Assembly: GCF_024345395.1 (NCBI RefSeq)
Contig: NZ_JAGQBA010000004.1
Span: 186,001 to 250,000 of the forward strand
Direction of reading: 5' to 3'
DNA: 64,000 nucleotides
Source of the DNA: Cyanobium sp. Tous-M-B4
GTDB lineage: Bacteria > Cyanobacteriota > Cyanobacteriia > PCC-6307 > Cyanobiaceae
Shown here: positions 44,167 through 53,269 of the stretch, in pieces
How positions within the stretch are numbered: position 1 is the stretch's first letter
How the letters are laid out: each line of letters starts with the position of its first letter
Made by a program: the position numbers and the translations under genes
Notes under the pieces: generated by a model
The model's input: only the letters and a program-made list of their open reading frames with translations
What the model was told of the DNA's origin: nothing
The model's database searches: none

Positions 44167-45875
44167 TGGAGACCTCCTGGTCCCTGCACATGCTTTCGGA
44201 GATCCTCTCAGCTTTCTCCACGGAGGATCCAGATAATCTCCGCAATGTGCTCAACCGGGTGGCGGAATCCGTTGATGCCGAAGTGGCCGCAATCATCTGC
44301 GAGCGATCGATTGACTGGTGCATCGGACTATCAGAAGAGGACCAGCAACTGCTTCTGGAGGAATTAAGCAAGCAACCCAGCGATATCACTATTCGCTCAG
44401 GCACCCTGCGCACCTGCTGGGCTCCCATGGGCCCGAGGGATCTGCTGTTTGTGGGCCGACTTGGCGAACGCTTTGACTTGGAGGAACGATCTTTGCTGCG
44501 AGCTATGGCCCGAAGTATCGAACTAAGTATAAAAATGCTTACTGCTGTTTCGTCAGAAAGAAGCGCGCGCAAAAATGCCCTTTTTCAAGCTACTCATGAC
44601 GCGCTTACCGGACTGCCCAATCGGCGCATGGTGCTGGAACGGCTGCAGGCGACGATTGATCATCTGTCAGCAGATAGCTCCCTTTTAACGGCGGTGCTTT
44701 TTATCGATATTGATCGCTTCAAGTGGATCAATGATGCCTATGGACACAGCGCGGGTGACCAACTACTAATTCACGTAAGTCATGTCCTAAAACAGGTGGT
44801 TCGCCACGACGATTTAGTCGGTCGTCTATCGGGAGATGAATTTATCGTCATAACCCGTACAGGCCACCAAGATGACGCCAGTCAATTGGCCAGCCGGATT
44901 ATCACGGCAATCCGCCAGCCGCTGAAGGTTGCAGGCTCAGAACTCAGCCACACCGTGTCAATCGGCATCAGCTTTGCCCACGTAGGCGATAGCCCATCAA
45001 CTCTGCTGGAAAACGCAGACATGGCTATGTATCAGGCGAAGGCCTTAGGCCGTGGACGCCAAACCAGCTTTCATTCGACCATGCGTCTGCAAGCCCAACA
45101 ACGTTTATCGCTAGAGGAGGCACTCAGCAACGCGGTGCAAAACGGAGAAATCAAAACATTTTTACAACCCATCTTCCGCCTCGCCGACGAAACACTCACG
45201 GGTTTTGAAGCCTTGGTGCGCTGGCAACATCCCCAACTGGGACTGCTGATGCCAGACGCTTTTCTAGAACAAGCCGAGGACAGTGGCCTGATCCAGGAGA
45301 TCGACATGTGTGTGTTTGCGAGCGCCTGCGCTGCCATAGCCAGATGGCAGCAAATTCACGGCCTAAGCAATCTGAGGTTGTCTTCAAACCTGTCTGCCCG
45401 CAGTCTTGCCGACCCGCGGGTTAAGGGTCATATCAAGGAAATCCTAGAATCAACAGGAATTAATCCAACCAGTGTCTACCTTGAGATCACAGAAACAACC
45501 CTGGTTGAGGACGTTGAGTCGACAGTGATCACCATCAATGCACTACGGGATCTTGACTTGCGACTGGCTATTGATGATTTCGGAACAGGTTATTCATCAT
45601 TACTATACCTAAAGCGCTTTCCGGTAGGCGTTCTTAAAATCGACCGTTCATTTGTGAGTGGATTGGGCAGGAATTCAGAAGATGAGGTGATTGCAACAAC
45701 AATCCTCTCTCTCGCCAAAGCTCTCGAACTGGAGGTGGTTGCTGAAGGAGTGGAAAATGAACACCAGCTGGGTCGCATGCGCGAACTGGGTTGTGATTAC
45801 GGCCAGGGTTACTGGTTTGGACGCCCGATCACCATTGAGGCCACGGACGTCGCTCTCATCGAACCGCTTCGCTAG
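44166..45875 (+). CDS. GGDEF-EAL c-di-GMP enzyme with GAF-like N-terminus
   Basis: 569 residues. Residues 1-130 look like a degenerate GAF domain. The GGDEF domain (about 140-300) has 'HDALTGLPNRRMVLERLQ', 'LFIDIDRFKWINDAYGHSAG', the active loop SGDEF (222-226) and an RxxD inhibitory site RHDD (213-216) at the standard five-residue spacing. The EAL domain (about 315-560) keeps 'FEALVRWQHPQLGLL', 'VYLEITETTLVEDV', 'AIDDFGTGYSSLLYL' and 'EVVAEGVENEHQ', so phosphodiesterase residues are intact. Either or both activities are possible. No membrane segment; signal input probably comes from the FIST partner. Confidence 0.94.
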   Translation: METSWSLHMLSEILSAFSTEDPDNLRNVLNRVAESVDAEVAAIICERSIDWCIGLSEEDQQLLLEELSKQPSDITIRSGTLRTCWAPMGPRDLLFVGRLGERFDLEERSLLRAMARSIELSIKMLTAVSSERSARKNALFQATHDALTGLPNRRMVLERLQATIDHLSADSSLLTAVLFIDIDRFKWINDAYGHSAGDQLLIHVSHVLKQVVRHDDLVGRLSGDEFIVITRTGHQDDASQLASRIITAIRQPLKVAGSELSHTVSIGISFAHVGDSPSTLLENADMAMYQAKALGRGRQTSFHSTMRLQAQQRLSLEEALSNAVQNGEIKTFLQPIFRLADETLTGFEALVRWQHPQLGLLMPDAFLEQAEDSGLIQEIDMCVFASACAAIARWQQIHGLSNLRLSSNLSARSLADPRVKGHIKEILESTGINPTSVYLEITETTLVEDVESTVITINALRDLDLRLAIDDFGTGYSSLLYLKRFPVGVLKIDRSFVSGLGRNSEDEVIATTILSLAKALELEVVAEGVENEHQLGRMRELGCDYGQGYWFGRPITIEATDVALIEPLR

Positions 45876-45890
45876 GCCCCCTTAGCCCCT

Positions 45891-47882
45891 CTAAACCCTT
45901 AGGGCATCAAGTACGGAGCGGTCCTCCAAAGTGGAGGTGTCGCCAGTCACTTCCTGGCCAGATGCCAAGGCGCGCAGAATGCGGCGCATGATTTTGCCGC
46001 TACGGGTTTTGGGTAGGGAATCGGTGAAACGAATTTCATCGGGCTTGGCGATCGGGCCGATCTCTTTGCCCACATGGGCCCGCAAAACGGCAATCAGGGC
46101 GTCGTCGCCGCAGCGACCGGCCTCCAGGGTCACAAAGGCCACAATCCCCTCACCCTTGAGCTCATCGGGCCGGCCCACCACCGCCGCCTCAGCCACCGTC
46201 GGATGGCTCACCAAAGCACTCTCAATCTCCATCGTGCCCAGTCGGTGACCACTCACGTTGATTACGTCATCAACCCGGCCCATCACCCAGAAGTAGCCGT
46301 CGGCGTCACGGCGGGCGCCATCACCGGCGAAATACAAATACGAGCCATCGGCTGGCCTGATCTCCTCCCAGTAGCTCTTGCGAAAGCGCTCCGGATCTCC
46401 ATGCACGGTGCGCATCATCCCCGGCCAAGGCCTTCGCACTGCCAGGTAGCCACCAGCATCAGCCGGCTGGGATACGCCGTCCATATCGACGATGTCAGCC
46501 GCAATTCCAGGCAGGGGCAGGGTGCAGGAGCCGGGTTTGGTGGGGGTAGCGCCGGGCAGGGGACTGATCATCACGCCGCCGGTCTCGGTTTGCCACCAGG
46601 TATCAACTACTGGGCAGCGGTCGCCGCCGATCACATCCCGATACCACATCCAAGCCTCGGGATTGATCGGCTCACCCACTGTGCCCAGGATTCGCAACGA
46701 GCTCATGTCGTATTGATCCGGCACGGCTCGGCCTCCCTTCATAAAGGCCCGGATTGCTGTTGGGGCGGTATAGAAAATTGTGCAGCGGTGCTTTTGAATC
46801 ACTTCCCAGAAGGCACCTGGCTTACTCGGCCTGGGAGCACCCTCGTACATCACCGTGGTGGCGCCATTGGAGAGTGGCCCGTAGACGATGTAGCTATGGC
46901 CGGTGATCCAGCCCACATCAGCGGTGCACCAGTGGATGTCGTTCTCACGGATGTCGAAGATCCATTGGAAGGTGAGGTGGGCCCAGAGGTTGTAGCCGGC
47001 TGTGGTGTGTACGACCCCCTTTGGTTTACCTGTGGAGCCAGAGGTATAGAGCACAAATAGGCGATCTTCGCTGGCCATGGGCTCGGCGGGGCACTCTGGG
47101 CTCTCTCCATCCACCAGCTCGTGCCACCAGTGGTCGCGGCCTGCCGTCATGGCGCAGTCGCCGCCGGCCCCAGCCAGCCGCCGCACCACCAGCACATGCT
47201 CAACGCTGGGTGCGCCGCCATTGGCCGCGAGTGCCTCATCCACCGCGGGCTTGAGGGGCACCGGCTTGTCCTTGCGAAAGCCACCATCGGCGGTGATCAC
47301 AGCCTTCACCTGGCCATCGATCAGCCGGTCCCGAAGGGCATCGGCTGAGAAGCCGCCAAAAACAACCGAGTGGGGGGCACCTATGCGGGCACAGGCCAAC
47401 ATGGCAATGGCTGCCTCCGGGACCATCGGCATGTACAGGGCAACTAGGTCTCCCTTGCCGATGCCAAGAGCCTTGAGTGCATTGCTCGCCTTACACACCT
47501 CGGCATGCAGCTGGCGGTAAGTAAAGCTGAGGCTGTCGCCGGGCTCCCCTTCCCAAATCAGGGCGGTCTTATCGGCCCGAGGCCCATCGAGGTGGCGATC
47601 GAGGCAATTGAAGCTCAGGTTTGTGGTGCCCCCTGCAAACCACTTGACGAAAGGCGCATCACTCCAATCGAGCACCGAATCGAAAGGCTCAAACCAGTGC
47701 AGCTCACTACGGGCCAGGTCGCCCCAGAAGGCATCGGGATCACTTTCAGCTTTGCTGCATAGGGCCCGGTATGCATCCAGAGAGCCAATGCGGGCCGAGG
47801 CGGCCAGCTCAGCTGGCGGCGCAAACATCCGTTGCTCCTGGAGCACCGATTCGATCGTCGGGCCCGTTGTGGCATCAGGCAT
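45891..47882 (-). CDS. acs: Acetyl-CoA synthetase
   Basis: 663 residues, full length. ANL-family motifs are '[20 protein letters not shown]' (P-loop), '[20 protein letters not shown]' and '[20 protein letters not shown]'. The C-terminal catalytic and acetylatable Lys lies in '[20 protein letters not shown]'. It activates acetate through acetyl-AMP to acetyl-CoA, salvaging acetate for lipid synthesis. Acetylation of this Lys controls the enzyme in other bacteria. Divergent from the HAD gene by 120 bases. Confidence 0.97.
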   Translation of the reverse strand: MPDATTGPTIESVLQEQRMFAPPAELAASARIGSLDAYRALCSKAESDPDAFWGDLARSELHWFEPFDSVLDWSDAPFVKWFAGGTTNLSFNCLDRHLDGPRADKTALIWEGEPGDSLSFTYRQLHAEVCKASNALKALGIGKGDLVALYMPMVPEAAIAMLACARIGAPHSVVFGGFSADALRDRLIDGQVKAVITADGGFRKDKPVPLKPAVDEALAANGGAPSVEHVLVVRRLAGAGGDCAMTAGRDHWWHELVDGESPECPAEPMASEDRLFVLYTSGSTGKPKGVVHTTAGYNLWAHLTFQWIFDIRENDIHWCTADVGWITGHSYIVYGPLSNGATTVMYEGAPRPSKPGAFWEVIQKHRCTIFYTAPTAIRAFMKGGRAVPDQYDMSSLRILGTVGEPINPEAWMWYRDVIGGDRCPVVDTWWQTETGGVMISPLPGATPTKPGSCTLPLPGIAADIVDMDGVSQPADAGGYLAVRRPWPGMMRTVHGDPERFRKSYWEEIRPADGSYLYFAGDGARRDADGYFWVMGRVDDVINVSGHRLGTMEIESALVSHPTVAEAAVVGRPDELKGEGIVAFVTLEAGRCGDDALIAVLRAHVGKEIGPIAKPDEIRFTDSLPKTRSGKIMRRILRALASGQEVTGDTSTLEDRSVLDALRV

Positions 47883-48002
47883 GGGAGGCAGACAGGCGGA
47901 TGCTGACGGGCGTTTGCTAACGGATATTTAAACCAGCTGGCGCCGCAGCCGCAGGCTCCGTGCACCGGCATGTAACTGGACGTCGTGATGCAGGATAGTT
48001 AG

Positions 48003-48650
48003 ATGGGTCCTGCTGCCTGCCTGTTCGATCTCGACGGCCTGCTTCTAGACACCGAACCACTGCAGGCCAGGGCCTGGCATAACGCCGCCGCCCACTTTGG
48101 TTGCCAGCTCGGTGCTGAACAGTTGCTCAAGCTGCGGGGCCAGCGCCGATTGGATTGCGCTGCCCTGGTATGCCGCTGGATCGCAGCATCAGGCTCAAAA
48201 CCCCCGAGTTGTGAGGCTCTGCTGGCCGTGCGCCAACCCCTGGCCGATGCTCTGGTGCCCACCGCTGCCGCAATGGACGGCGCCGCCGAGCTGGTGCAGA
48301 TGTGTAGGGATCACCAGGTGCCCATGGCCCTCGTCACCAGCAGCTCCCAGGACGCGGTGCGGCGTAAGGCTGCGCCCCACCGATGGCTGGAGCTGATCCA
48401 GGTAAGGGTTTACGGCGATGATCCAGCTCTGGCAGCCGGCAAACCGGCGCCGGACCCCTTCCTGCTGGCAGCTAAACGCCTTGTCCGTAATCCCGGCGAC
48501 TGCTGGGCCTTCGAAGATTCAGCAGCCGGCATCGAAGCCGCAGTGGCCGCTGGTTGTCAGGTGTTTGCCCTTCTCCCCAACAACGGAGATGCCCAAGCAA
48601 CACCTGCCGGGGTGACCCGCCTCAATTCGCTCAGAGATGTGCGCTGGTAG
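48003..48650 (+). CDS. HAD-superfamily phosphatase (beta-phosphoglucomutase-like)
   Basis: 215 residues. HAD motif I 'CLFDLDGLLLDTEPLQARAW' (Asp nucleophile and second Asp), motif II 'MALVTSSSQDAVRRKAAPHR', motif III Lys in 'LAAGKPAPDPFLLAAKR' and motif IV 'CWAFEDSAAGIEAAVAAGC'. An alpha-helical cap of type C1 is inserted after motif I. It resembles phosphoglycolate phosphatase or beta-phosphoglucomutase families; the substrate cannot be called. Convergent with sds. Confidence 0.9.
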   Translation: MGPAACLFDLDGLLLDTEPLQARAWHNAAAHFGCQLGAEQLLKLRGQRRLDCAALVCRWIAASGSKPPSCEALLAVRQPLADALVPTAAAMDGAAELVQMCRDHQVPMALVTSSSQDAVRRKAAPHRWLELIQVRVYGDDPALAAGKPAPDPFLLAAKRLVRNPGDCWAFEDSAAGIEAAVAAGCQVFALLPNNGDAQATPAGVTRLNSLRDVRW

Positions 48651-48664
48651 ATCGCTGAGCAGGG

Positions 48665-49636
48665 TCAGTAAAGGCGACTAAGAACGAAATCAGGCAGGGC
48701 CCGCAGGGCGCTGCGCGGTTCGGAGGGGGCTAGCCATTCCAAAGCTTCAGCTGCTTCCTGGGCGAAGCCTTCAGCCAAGGCCCGGGAGCGGGGAATGGCC
48801 TCGCAACCCCTCACCAGATCAAGAGCTTGATCGAGATCGCCTTCCTCACAAAATTCGCGTTCAATCAAGCCAGCTAGGGCAGGGCGCTCTTGGAGTGCAT
48901 ACAGGGCCGGAGCAGTGAGATAGCCAGAGGCCAGATCGCTTGCCGCTGGCTTGCCGAGCTGCTGATCACTGCCAGTGAAATCGAGAATGTCGTCAACTAC
49001 TTGGAAAGCCAAACCCAACTGGCGGCCGAAGCGGTAGAGATCATCGAGCTGGGACCCTGGCAAACCGGTGAGCACCCCAGCTGCCCTGGCACTATTCGCA
49101 ATTAACGAGGCTGTTTTGCAGTAACTCTTTTCGAGGTATGTCTCAAAGCTCTGGCCGGTGTCGTAGCGGAAAAGGCCCTGTTTCACCTCGCCGTCTGCCA
49201 AATCCATGATCACCCGGCTGAGCAGCTTGACCACCTCGAGATCATCAAGATTGGCCAGATGCCAACTGGCTTGGGCAAAAAGGAAATCCCCCGCAAGCAC
49301 AGCCACTCGATGATTGAAACGGCTGTGCACCGTGTCAACTCCGCGTCGGGTTGCAGCTTCATCGACAACGTCGTCGTGGACGAGCGAAGCCGTATGGATC
49401 ATTTCAGTGATCTCCGCCAAGCGGCGATGGCGGGGCCCCAGCTCACCGTCCGGGGCTACTGCCCGCGATAGCAAAAGCACAATGCCGGGTCGCAACCTCT
49501 TACCACCTGCAGCAAACAGATGCTCAGCTGCTGCCTGCAAAATCGGATGGCCAGCTCCTATAAGGCTGCGCAGGTCGGCCAGCAGGGCATCTAGATCAGC
49601 CTCCACGGGCTGGAGCAGCTCTGCAACCGTTGCCAC
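48665..49636 (-). CDS. sds: Long-chain polyprenyl (solanesyl) diphosphate synthase
   Basis: 323 residues. First aspartate-rich motif 'SLVHDDVVDEAATRRGVDTV', second 'AFQVVDDILDFTGSDQQLGK', with 'GGKRLRPGIVLLLSRA' near the N-terminus. No bulky aromatic at the positions that limit chain length is obvious, and cyanobacterial relatives make the C45 tail of plastoquinone. It elongates allylic diphosphates with isopentenyl diphosphate. Downstream of murI by 23 bases, same strand. Confidence 0.93.
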   Translation of the reverse strand: MATVAELLQPVEADLDALLADLRSLIGAGHPILQAAAEHLFAAGGKRLRPGIVLLLSRAVAPDGELGPRHRRLAEITEMIHTASLVHDDVVDEAATRRGVDTVHSRFNHRVAVLAGDFLFAQASWHLANLDDLEVVKLLSRVIMDLADGEVKQGLFRYDTGQSFETYLEKSYCKTASLIANSARAAGVLTGLPGSQLDDLYRFGRQLGLAFQVVDDILDFTGSDQQLGKPAASDLASGYLTAPALYALQERPALAGLIEREFCEEGDLDQALDLVRGCEAIPRSRALAEGFAQEAAEALEWLAPSEPRSALRALPDFVLSRLY

Positions 49637-49659
49637 AACACCTCCGCCGTGGCGTGATC

Positions 49660-50484
49660 CTAGAAGGCTTGCCCCACCGACCGCAGGTCCACCCGCTCAA
49701 CGGCGGGCCGGTAGCCCAACCAGCGGCTCGCCCCGTCGGCGAAGACCTCCGCAGATCCACTGACGCAGACCCGGGTGCGCTCGGCTGGGGACACCACTTC
49801 CACAGCTGCGAGTTCGCCCTCCGGCATGCCGCCCATGCTTGCCAATAGGGGCCCTAGGCGCCGTACCGCCGATTCAGCTGGATCAACAAGCCGCACATGG
49901 GGAGGCAGCAGGGACGTGAGCAAGGGGCGCAACATCGGGTAGTGGGTGCAGCCAAGCACCACCGTGTCGACACCGGCAGCGAGTAGGGGTTCCACGTATG
50001 CCTTGGCTTCCTCGATCAGGGCTGGAGACTGGAGATCACCGGCCTCGATCAAAGGCACGAAGGTGGGACAGCCCACCTCGAGCACAGAGGTGTGGGGCCG
50101 GCAAGCATGGATTGCCCGCCTGTAGGCACCGCTTGCGGCTGTGGCGGGAGTTGCCAACACCCCCACGCACTCACTGTTTAGGTCGGCAGCAACGCTGTCG
50201 ATCAGGCCCACCACGGGAACGCCGGCCTCCGCCACGGCCACATCAAGGGCGAGGGCATTGGAGGTGTTGCAGGCCATCACCAGAACCCCAACCTGCTGGT
50301 GGCGCAGCCAGCCCACCACCTCAGCGGCAATGGAGCGGATATCGGCGACGCTGCGCTGGCCGTAGGGAACCCGGGCCGTATCCCCGAGATAAAGGCAGGA
50401 GGAATGGGGATAGCGCTCCTGAAGTCGCCGCAGCACCGTCAGCCCCCCCAAGCCGCTGTCAAAAAGCCCCACCAAAGCGCTCAT
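49660..50484 (-). CDS. murI: Glutamate racemase
   Basis: 274 residues. 'LFDSGLGGLTVLRRLQERYP', first catalytic Cys in 'VLVMACNTSNALALDVAVAE' and second in 'TVVLGCTHYPMLRPLLTSLL'. It makes D-glutamate for peptidoglycan. Its start overlaps the amidase stop by four bases (ATGA), so both cell-wall genes are on one message. The length is family-typical. Confidence 0.96.
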   Translation of the reverse strand: MSALVGLFDSGLGGLTVLRRLQERYPHSSCLYLGDTARVPYGQRSVADIRSIAAEVVGWLRHQQVGVLVMACNTSNALALDVAVAEAGVPVVGLIDSVAADLNSECVGVLATPATAASGAYRRAIHACRPHTSVLEVGCPTFVPLIEAGDLQSPALIEEAKAYVEPLLAAGVDTVVLGCTHYPMLRPLLTSLLPPHVRLVDPAESAVRRLGPLLASMGGMPEGELAAVEVVSPAERTRVCVSGSAEVFADGASRWLGYRPAVERVDLRSVGQAF

Positions 50485-51569
50485 GGCCGACCCTGCAGGG
50501 CGTTAAGGATCCCAGCGCTCAGAGCTAAAGCCATGCGACGACGGAAATTGGCATCGGCGAGGCGGCGGGAATCGAGTTCACCGGTGACAAAGCCCATCTC
50601 AACAAGGGCAGAGGGCATCACCGTGCGGCGGATCACGAAAAAGCGTCCGGTGCGCACGCCTCGATCTGGACTGCCAGGGGAAATGGCCACCATCTGCTCC
50701 TGCAACGCCACAGCAAGGCGCCGGGAGGGAGATCCCGCACCCTCAAAGAAAAAGGTCTCGATGCCGTTCACATCGGGTCGGGCCATGCTTAAGGCATTGG
50801 CGTGCACGCTCACAAACAAATCGGCGCCACTGCTATTGGCAAGGGCTACCCGGGGAGGCAGGTCAACGTCCACCTCCGAGGTGCGTGTCATCAACACCTG
50901 GACGCCGCGGGCCTGCAATAGTCGGGCAATTTGCAGACAAACATCAAGCACTACGTCGGTTTCCCGTAGGCCACCAATGCCAACGGCGCCTGGATCGGGG
51001 CCCCCATGGCCAGGGTCGATCACCACCTTGAAGCGGCCCCGGGGCACAACCGGCAAGCCATCGGCGGAGAGGGGCGTAGCTGCGGTGGGAAAGATGGTCT
51101 GCTGATCGGCGCCGTAGCGGGCGACAGCATCGAGATCTCCCTCTCCGAGGCCAAGCCCAGCTCGGTCGCCAAGACCCGGCAACTCCATGCGCCAGCGGTC
51201 GCGGGAGGTGCCCACCAGGCGCAGGCCAGAGGGATCGAGCTGGGTACCTGGCGCAAATTCGAGCACCAGGCGGGTTGTGAAGCCATCTGGACGGCCAATT
51301 CGAACCTCACGCAAGGCACCACTGCCACGCACAGTGCGTGTGCGCGATGGGGCACCGGGCAGGTCTACCCAGATCCGGGGGCCCCTAAAGCCTGTACCAG
51401 CTTCAAAAAAAGCCTGGGGGCGTACATCGATACTGGTACGTAACTCCAGCTGACCAGTGCGGGAAACGCGCCAGGCCGCCAGGGAAGAAGCCCAGGCCGG
51501 TAGATCGGCCAGCAGCAAAGCAACCGCTGCCAGGGCAGCACTCCAGCGGAATCTGACGGACCAGGGCAT
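50481..51569 (-). CDS. N-acetylmuramoyl-L-alanine amidase with AMIN domain
   Basis: 362 residues. Signal peptide 'AALAAVALLLADLPAWASS'. The AMIN-like targeting domain at about 30-150 has 'GPRIWVDLPGAPSRTRTVRG' and 'RIGRPDGFTTRLVLEFAPGT'. The Amidase_3 zinc domain at about 175-355 has 'FKVVIDPGHGGPDPGAVGIG', 'DLFVSVHANALSMARPDVNG' and 'MPSALVEMGFVTGELDSRRL' with catalytic Glu. It cleaves septal peptidoglycan (AmiC type), needed for daughter-cell separation. Overlaps murI. Confidence 0.94.
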   Translation of the reverse strand: MPWSVRFRWSAALAAVALLLADLPAWASSLAAWRVSRTGQLELRTSIDVRPQAFFEAGTGFRGPRIWVDLPGAPSRTRTVRGSGALREVRIGRPDGFTTRLVLEFAPGTQLDPSGLRLVGTSRDRWRMELPGLGDRAGLGLGEGDLDAVARYGADQQTIFPTAATPLSADGLPVVPRGRFKVVIDPGHGGPDPGAVGIGGLRETDVVLDVCLQIARLLQARGVQVLMTRTSEVDVDLPPRVALANSSGADLFVSVHANALSMARPDVNGIETFFFEGAGSPSRRLAVALQEQMVAISPGSPDRGVRTGRFFVIRRTVMPSALVEMGFVTGELDSRRLADANFRRRMALALSAGILNALQGRP

Positions 51570-51577
51570 CGGGAAAG

Positions 51578-52408
51578 TCAGAACAGGGCTGGCCGGCGGT
51601 GCCTCAGGCTGGGCATCTGGGCCCGCACCCTCTGGGCATGGCCCGGATCGATCGGGGCAATGGCAGCGCTGACACTCACGCCGGCATCTGCCAGCACCGT
51701 GCCCCAGGGGTCGATTACCAAGGCATGGCCGTGGCTCTGCCTGCGTCCGTAGTGCTGGCCCGTCTGGGCGGGGGCGACCACGTATGCAGTGTTTTCAATC
51801 GCCCGGGCCTGCAGCAGCACCTGCCAGTGGTCCTTGCCGGTAAAAGCTGTAAAGGCTGCGGGCACAAACAAAACATCCGCCCCTGCCTGGGCCAGGTGGC
51901 GATAAAGCTCAGGGAAGCGAACGTCGTAGCAGATCGACAGGCCAATCCTGCCAAGACCGGGCACATCAACTACCGGGGGCAGTTGGTCTCCGGGCTGCAC
52001 CGTGGCTGATTCCCGATAGGTGTTGCCGTCGGGCAAGTCGACATCGAACAGATGGATTTTGTCGTAGCGAGCCAGCAGCTGGCCCTCCGTTCCTACTAAC
52101 TCAGCGCGGTTGAAGGTCTGCCCCGGTCCAGCGGGGACGGGGAAGCCACCACCTAACAAGGTCACTTGATAGCGACGCGCCATCGTGACAAGGAAGCTGC
52201 TGCAGCGTTCAGCCAAAGATGGGGCCAATTCAAGGCGCTGCTCGTCCTCACCCATGAAGGCGAAGTTTTCGGGGAGCCCGACCAACTCAGCGCCGCGACG
52301 GGCAGCAAGTTCGATCTGCTCTTCCGCTGAAGCGAAATTCGCATCCGGATCCGGCGTGCTTGTGAGTTGCACAGCTGCCGCCAGAAAACTGCTCACCGAC
52401 TGCCCCAA
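51578..52408 (-). CDS. Carbon-nitrogen hydrolase (nitrilase family, Nit-like)
   Basis: 276 residues. The Glu-Lys-Cys triad is in 'ELVGLPENFAFMGEDEQRL', 'LARYDKIHLFDVDLPDGN' and 'IGLSICYDVRFPELYRHLAQ'. Relatives (Nit1/Nit2) hydrolyse deaminated glutathione or omega-amides, and cyanobacterial members are annotated as nitrilase-related. The start 'MGQSVSSFLAAAVQLTSTPD' fits the family. It leads the cell-wall gene run by 8 bases, probably as a passenger. Confidence 0.91.
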   Translation of the reverse strand: MGQSVSSFLAAAVQLTSTPDPDANFASAEEQIELAARRGAELVGLPENFAFMGEDEQRLELAPSLAERCSSFLVTMARRYQVTLLGGGFPVPAGPGQTFNRAELVGTEGQLLARYDKIHLFDVDLPDGNTYRESATVQPGDQLPPVVDVPGLGRIGLSICYDVRFPELYRHLAQAGADVLFVPAAFTAFTGKDHWQVLLQARAIENTAYVVAPAQTGQHYGRRQSHGHALVIDPWGTVLADAGVSVSAAIAPIDPGHAQRVRAQMPSLRHRRPALF

Positions 52409-52461
52409 CTAATCCGCCAAACTTTAAGGGAAGTGCCAAGGGGCGTTCCTCGCTGCTGTGA

Positions 52462-53217
52462 TCAGCTGGCCTTAAGCACCCCTGGCTCTGCCTGGAAGGG
52501 CACTATTTGCAGGCTGTCGACAGCTGCGCAGCAAGCAAAATCGGCGTCGTGATCGCCGAGATTGATCAGGCGCTGACCGTGACTGGCGGTGCGCAAGCAG
52601 GTCTCGGTATCGAGGTGCCACTGTTGCCAGAGAGCCAGGGCCGCCAGCATTTCGTCGTTGCCGAAGCTCACGCCGATGTGGGGAGCCACCGCCATCTCAA
52701 TCGCCGCAGAAGCAACGGCACCGGCAGCGAGGCTGTCTTCGAGGGAGTAATCGCCCTCCCAGCCACTGCCCACGATCCAGATCCGGCGGCACTCCTGATC
52801 CAGCAAACGCCGAGCTACGGCGGTGCGGTTGGGAAGACAGGCCGTCAGGAGCAGCGGCACCGACTTGACTGCCGCTAAGGAGCGGGTGCCATTGGTGGTG
52901 CTCATGAATATGCGTTTGCCGCCCACCAGCTCGGGGGTGACCGCAAGGGGAGAGTTGCCCAGGTCGTAGCCGGCCACTCTCTGGCCGCCTCGCTCTCCGG
53001 CACGCAGTCGCTGCTGAGCCGGCCAGGCTGCCGCTGCAGCTTCAAGCTCTTCCAGGTTGGCGAAGGCCTCGATCGCCTCAGCGCCGTTCTGCAGGGACCA
53101 AGCAATCGTGGTCGTTGCCCGTAGAACGTCGATAACTACGGCCGCGTCGGGTCCACCCTCCGCCAGGGACCTGACAGGTGGCACGCATTCAGAGGAGTGG
53201 AAGTAGGAAATTTGCAC
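52462..53217 (-). CDS. comB: 2-phosphosulfolactate phosphatase family protein
   Basis: 251 residues. '[20 protein letters not shown]', '[20 protein letters not shown]' and '[20 protein letters not shown]' fit the ComB family, Mg-dependent acid phosphatases of coenzyme M synthesis in methanogens. Cyanobacteria make no coenzyme M; the conserved presence of ComB in them points to sulfolactate or another phosphate ester, not known. Its neighbours (nitrilase, ubiD) give no obvious clue. Confidence 0.9.
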   Translation of the reverse strand: MQISYFHSSECVPPVRSLAEGGPDAAVVIDVLRATTTIAWSLQNGAEAIEAFANLEELEAAAAAWPAQQRLRAGERGGQRVAGYDLGNSPLAVTPELVGGKRIFMSTTNGTRSLAAVKSVPLLLTACLPNRTAVARRLLDQECRRIWIVGSGWEGDYSLEDSLAAGAVASAAIEMAVAPHIGVSFGNDEMLAALALWQQWHLDTETCLRTASHGQRLINLGDHDADFACCAAVDSLQIVPFQAEPGVLKAS

Positions 53218-53269
53218 AGCCGCGGCCCCAGTTCAAGTGCGTCACAGTAGTCACCACTCATATAAGTCG

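Noticed and set aside
46074-47060. 328-residue plus-strand frame inside acs
   Set aside because: Antisense to acetyl-CoA synthetase, with no recognisable domains; the acs frame has all family motifs.
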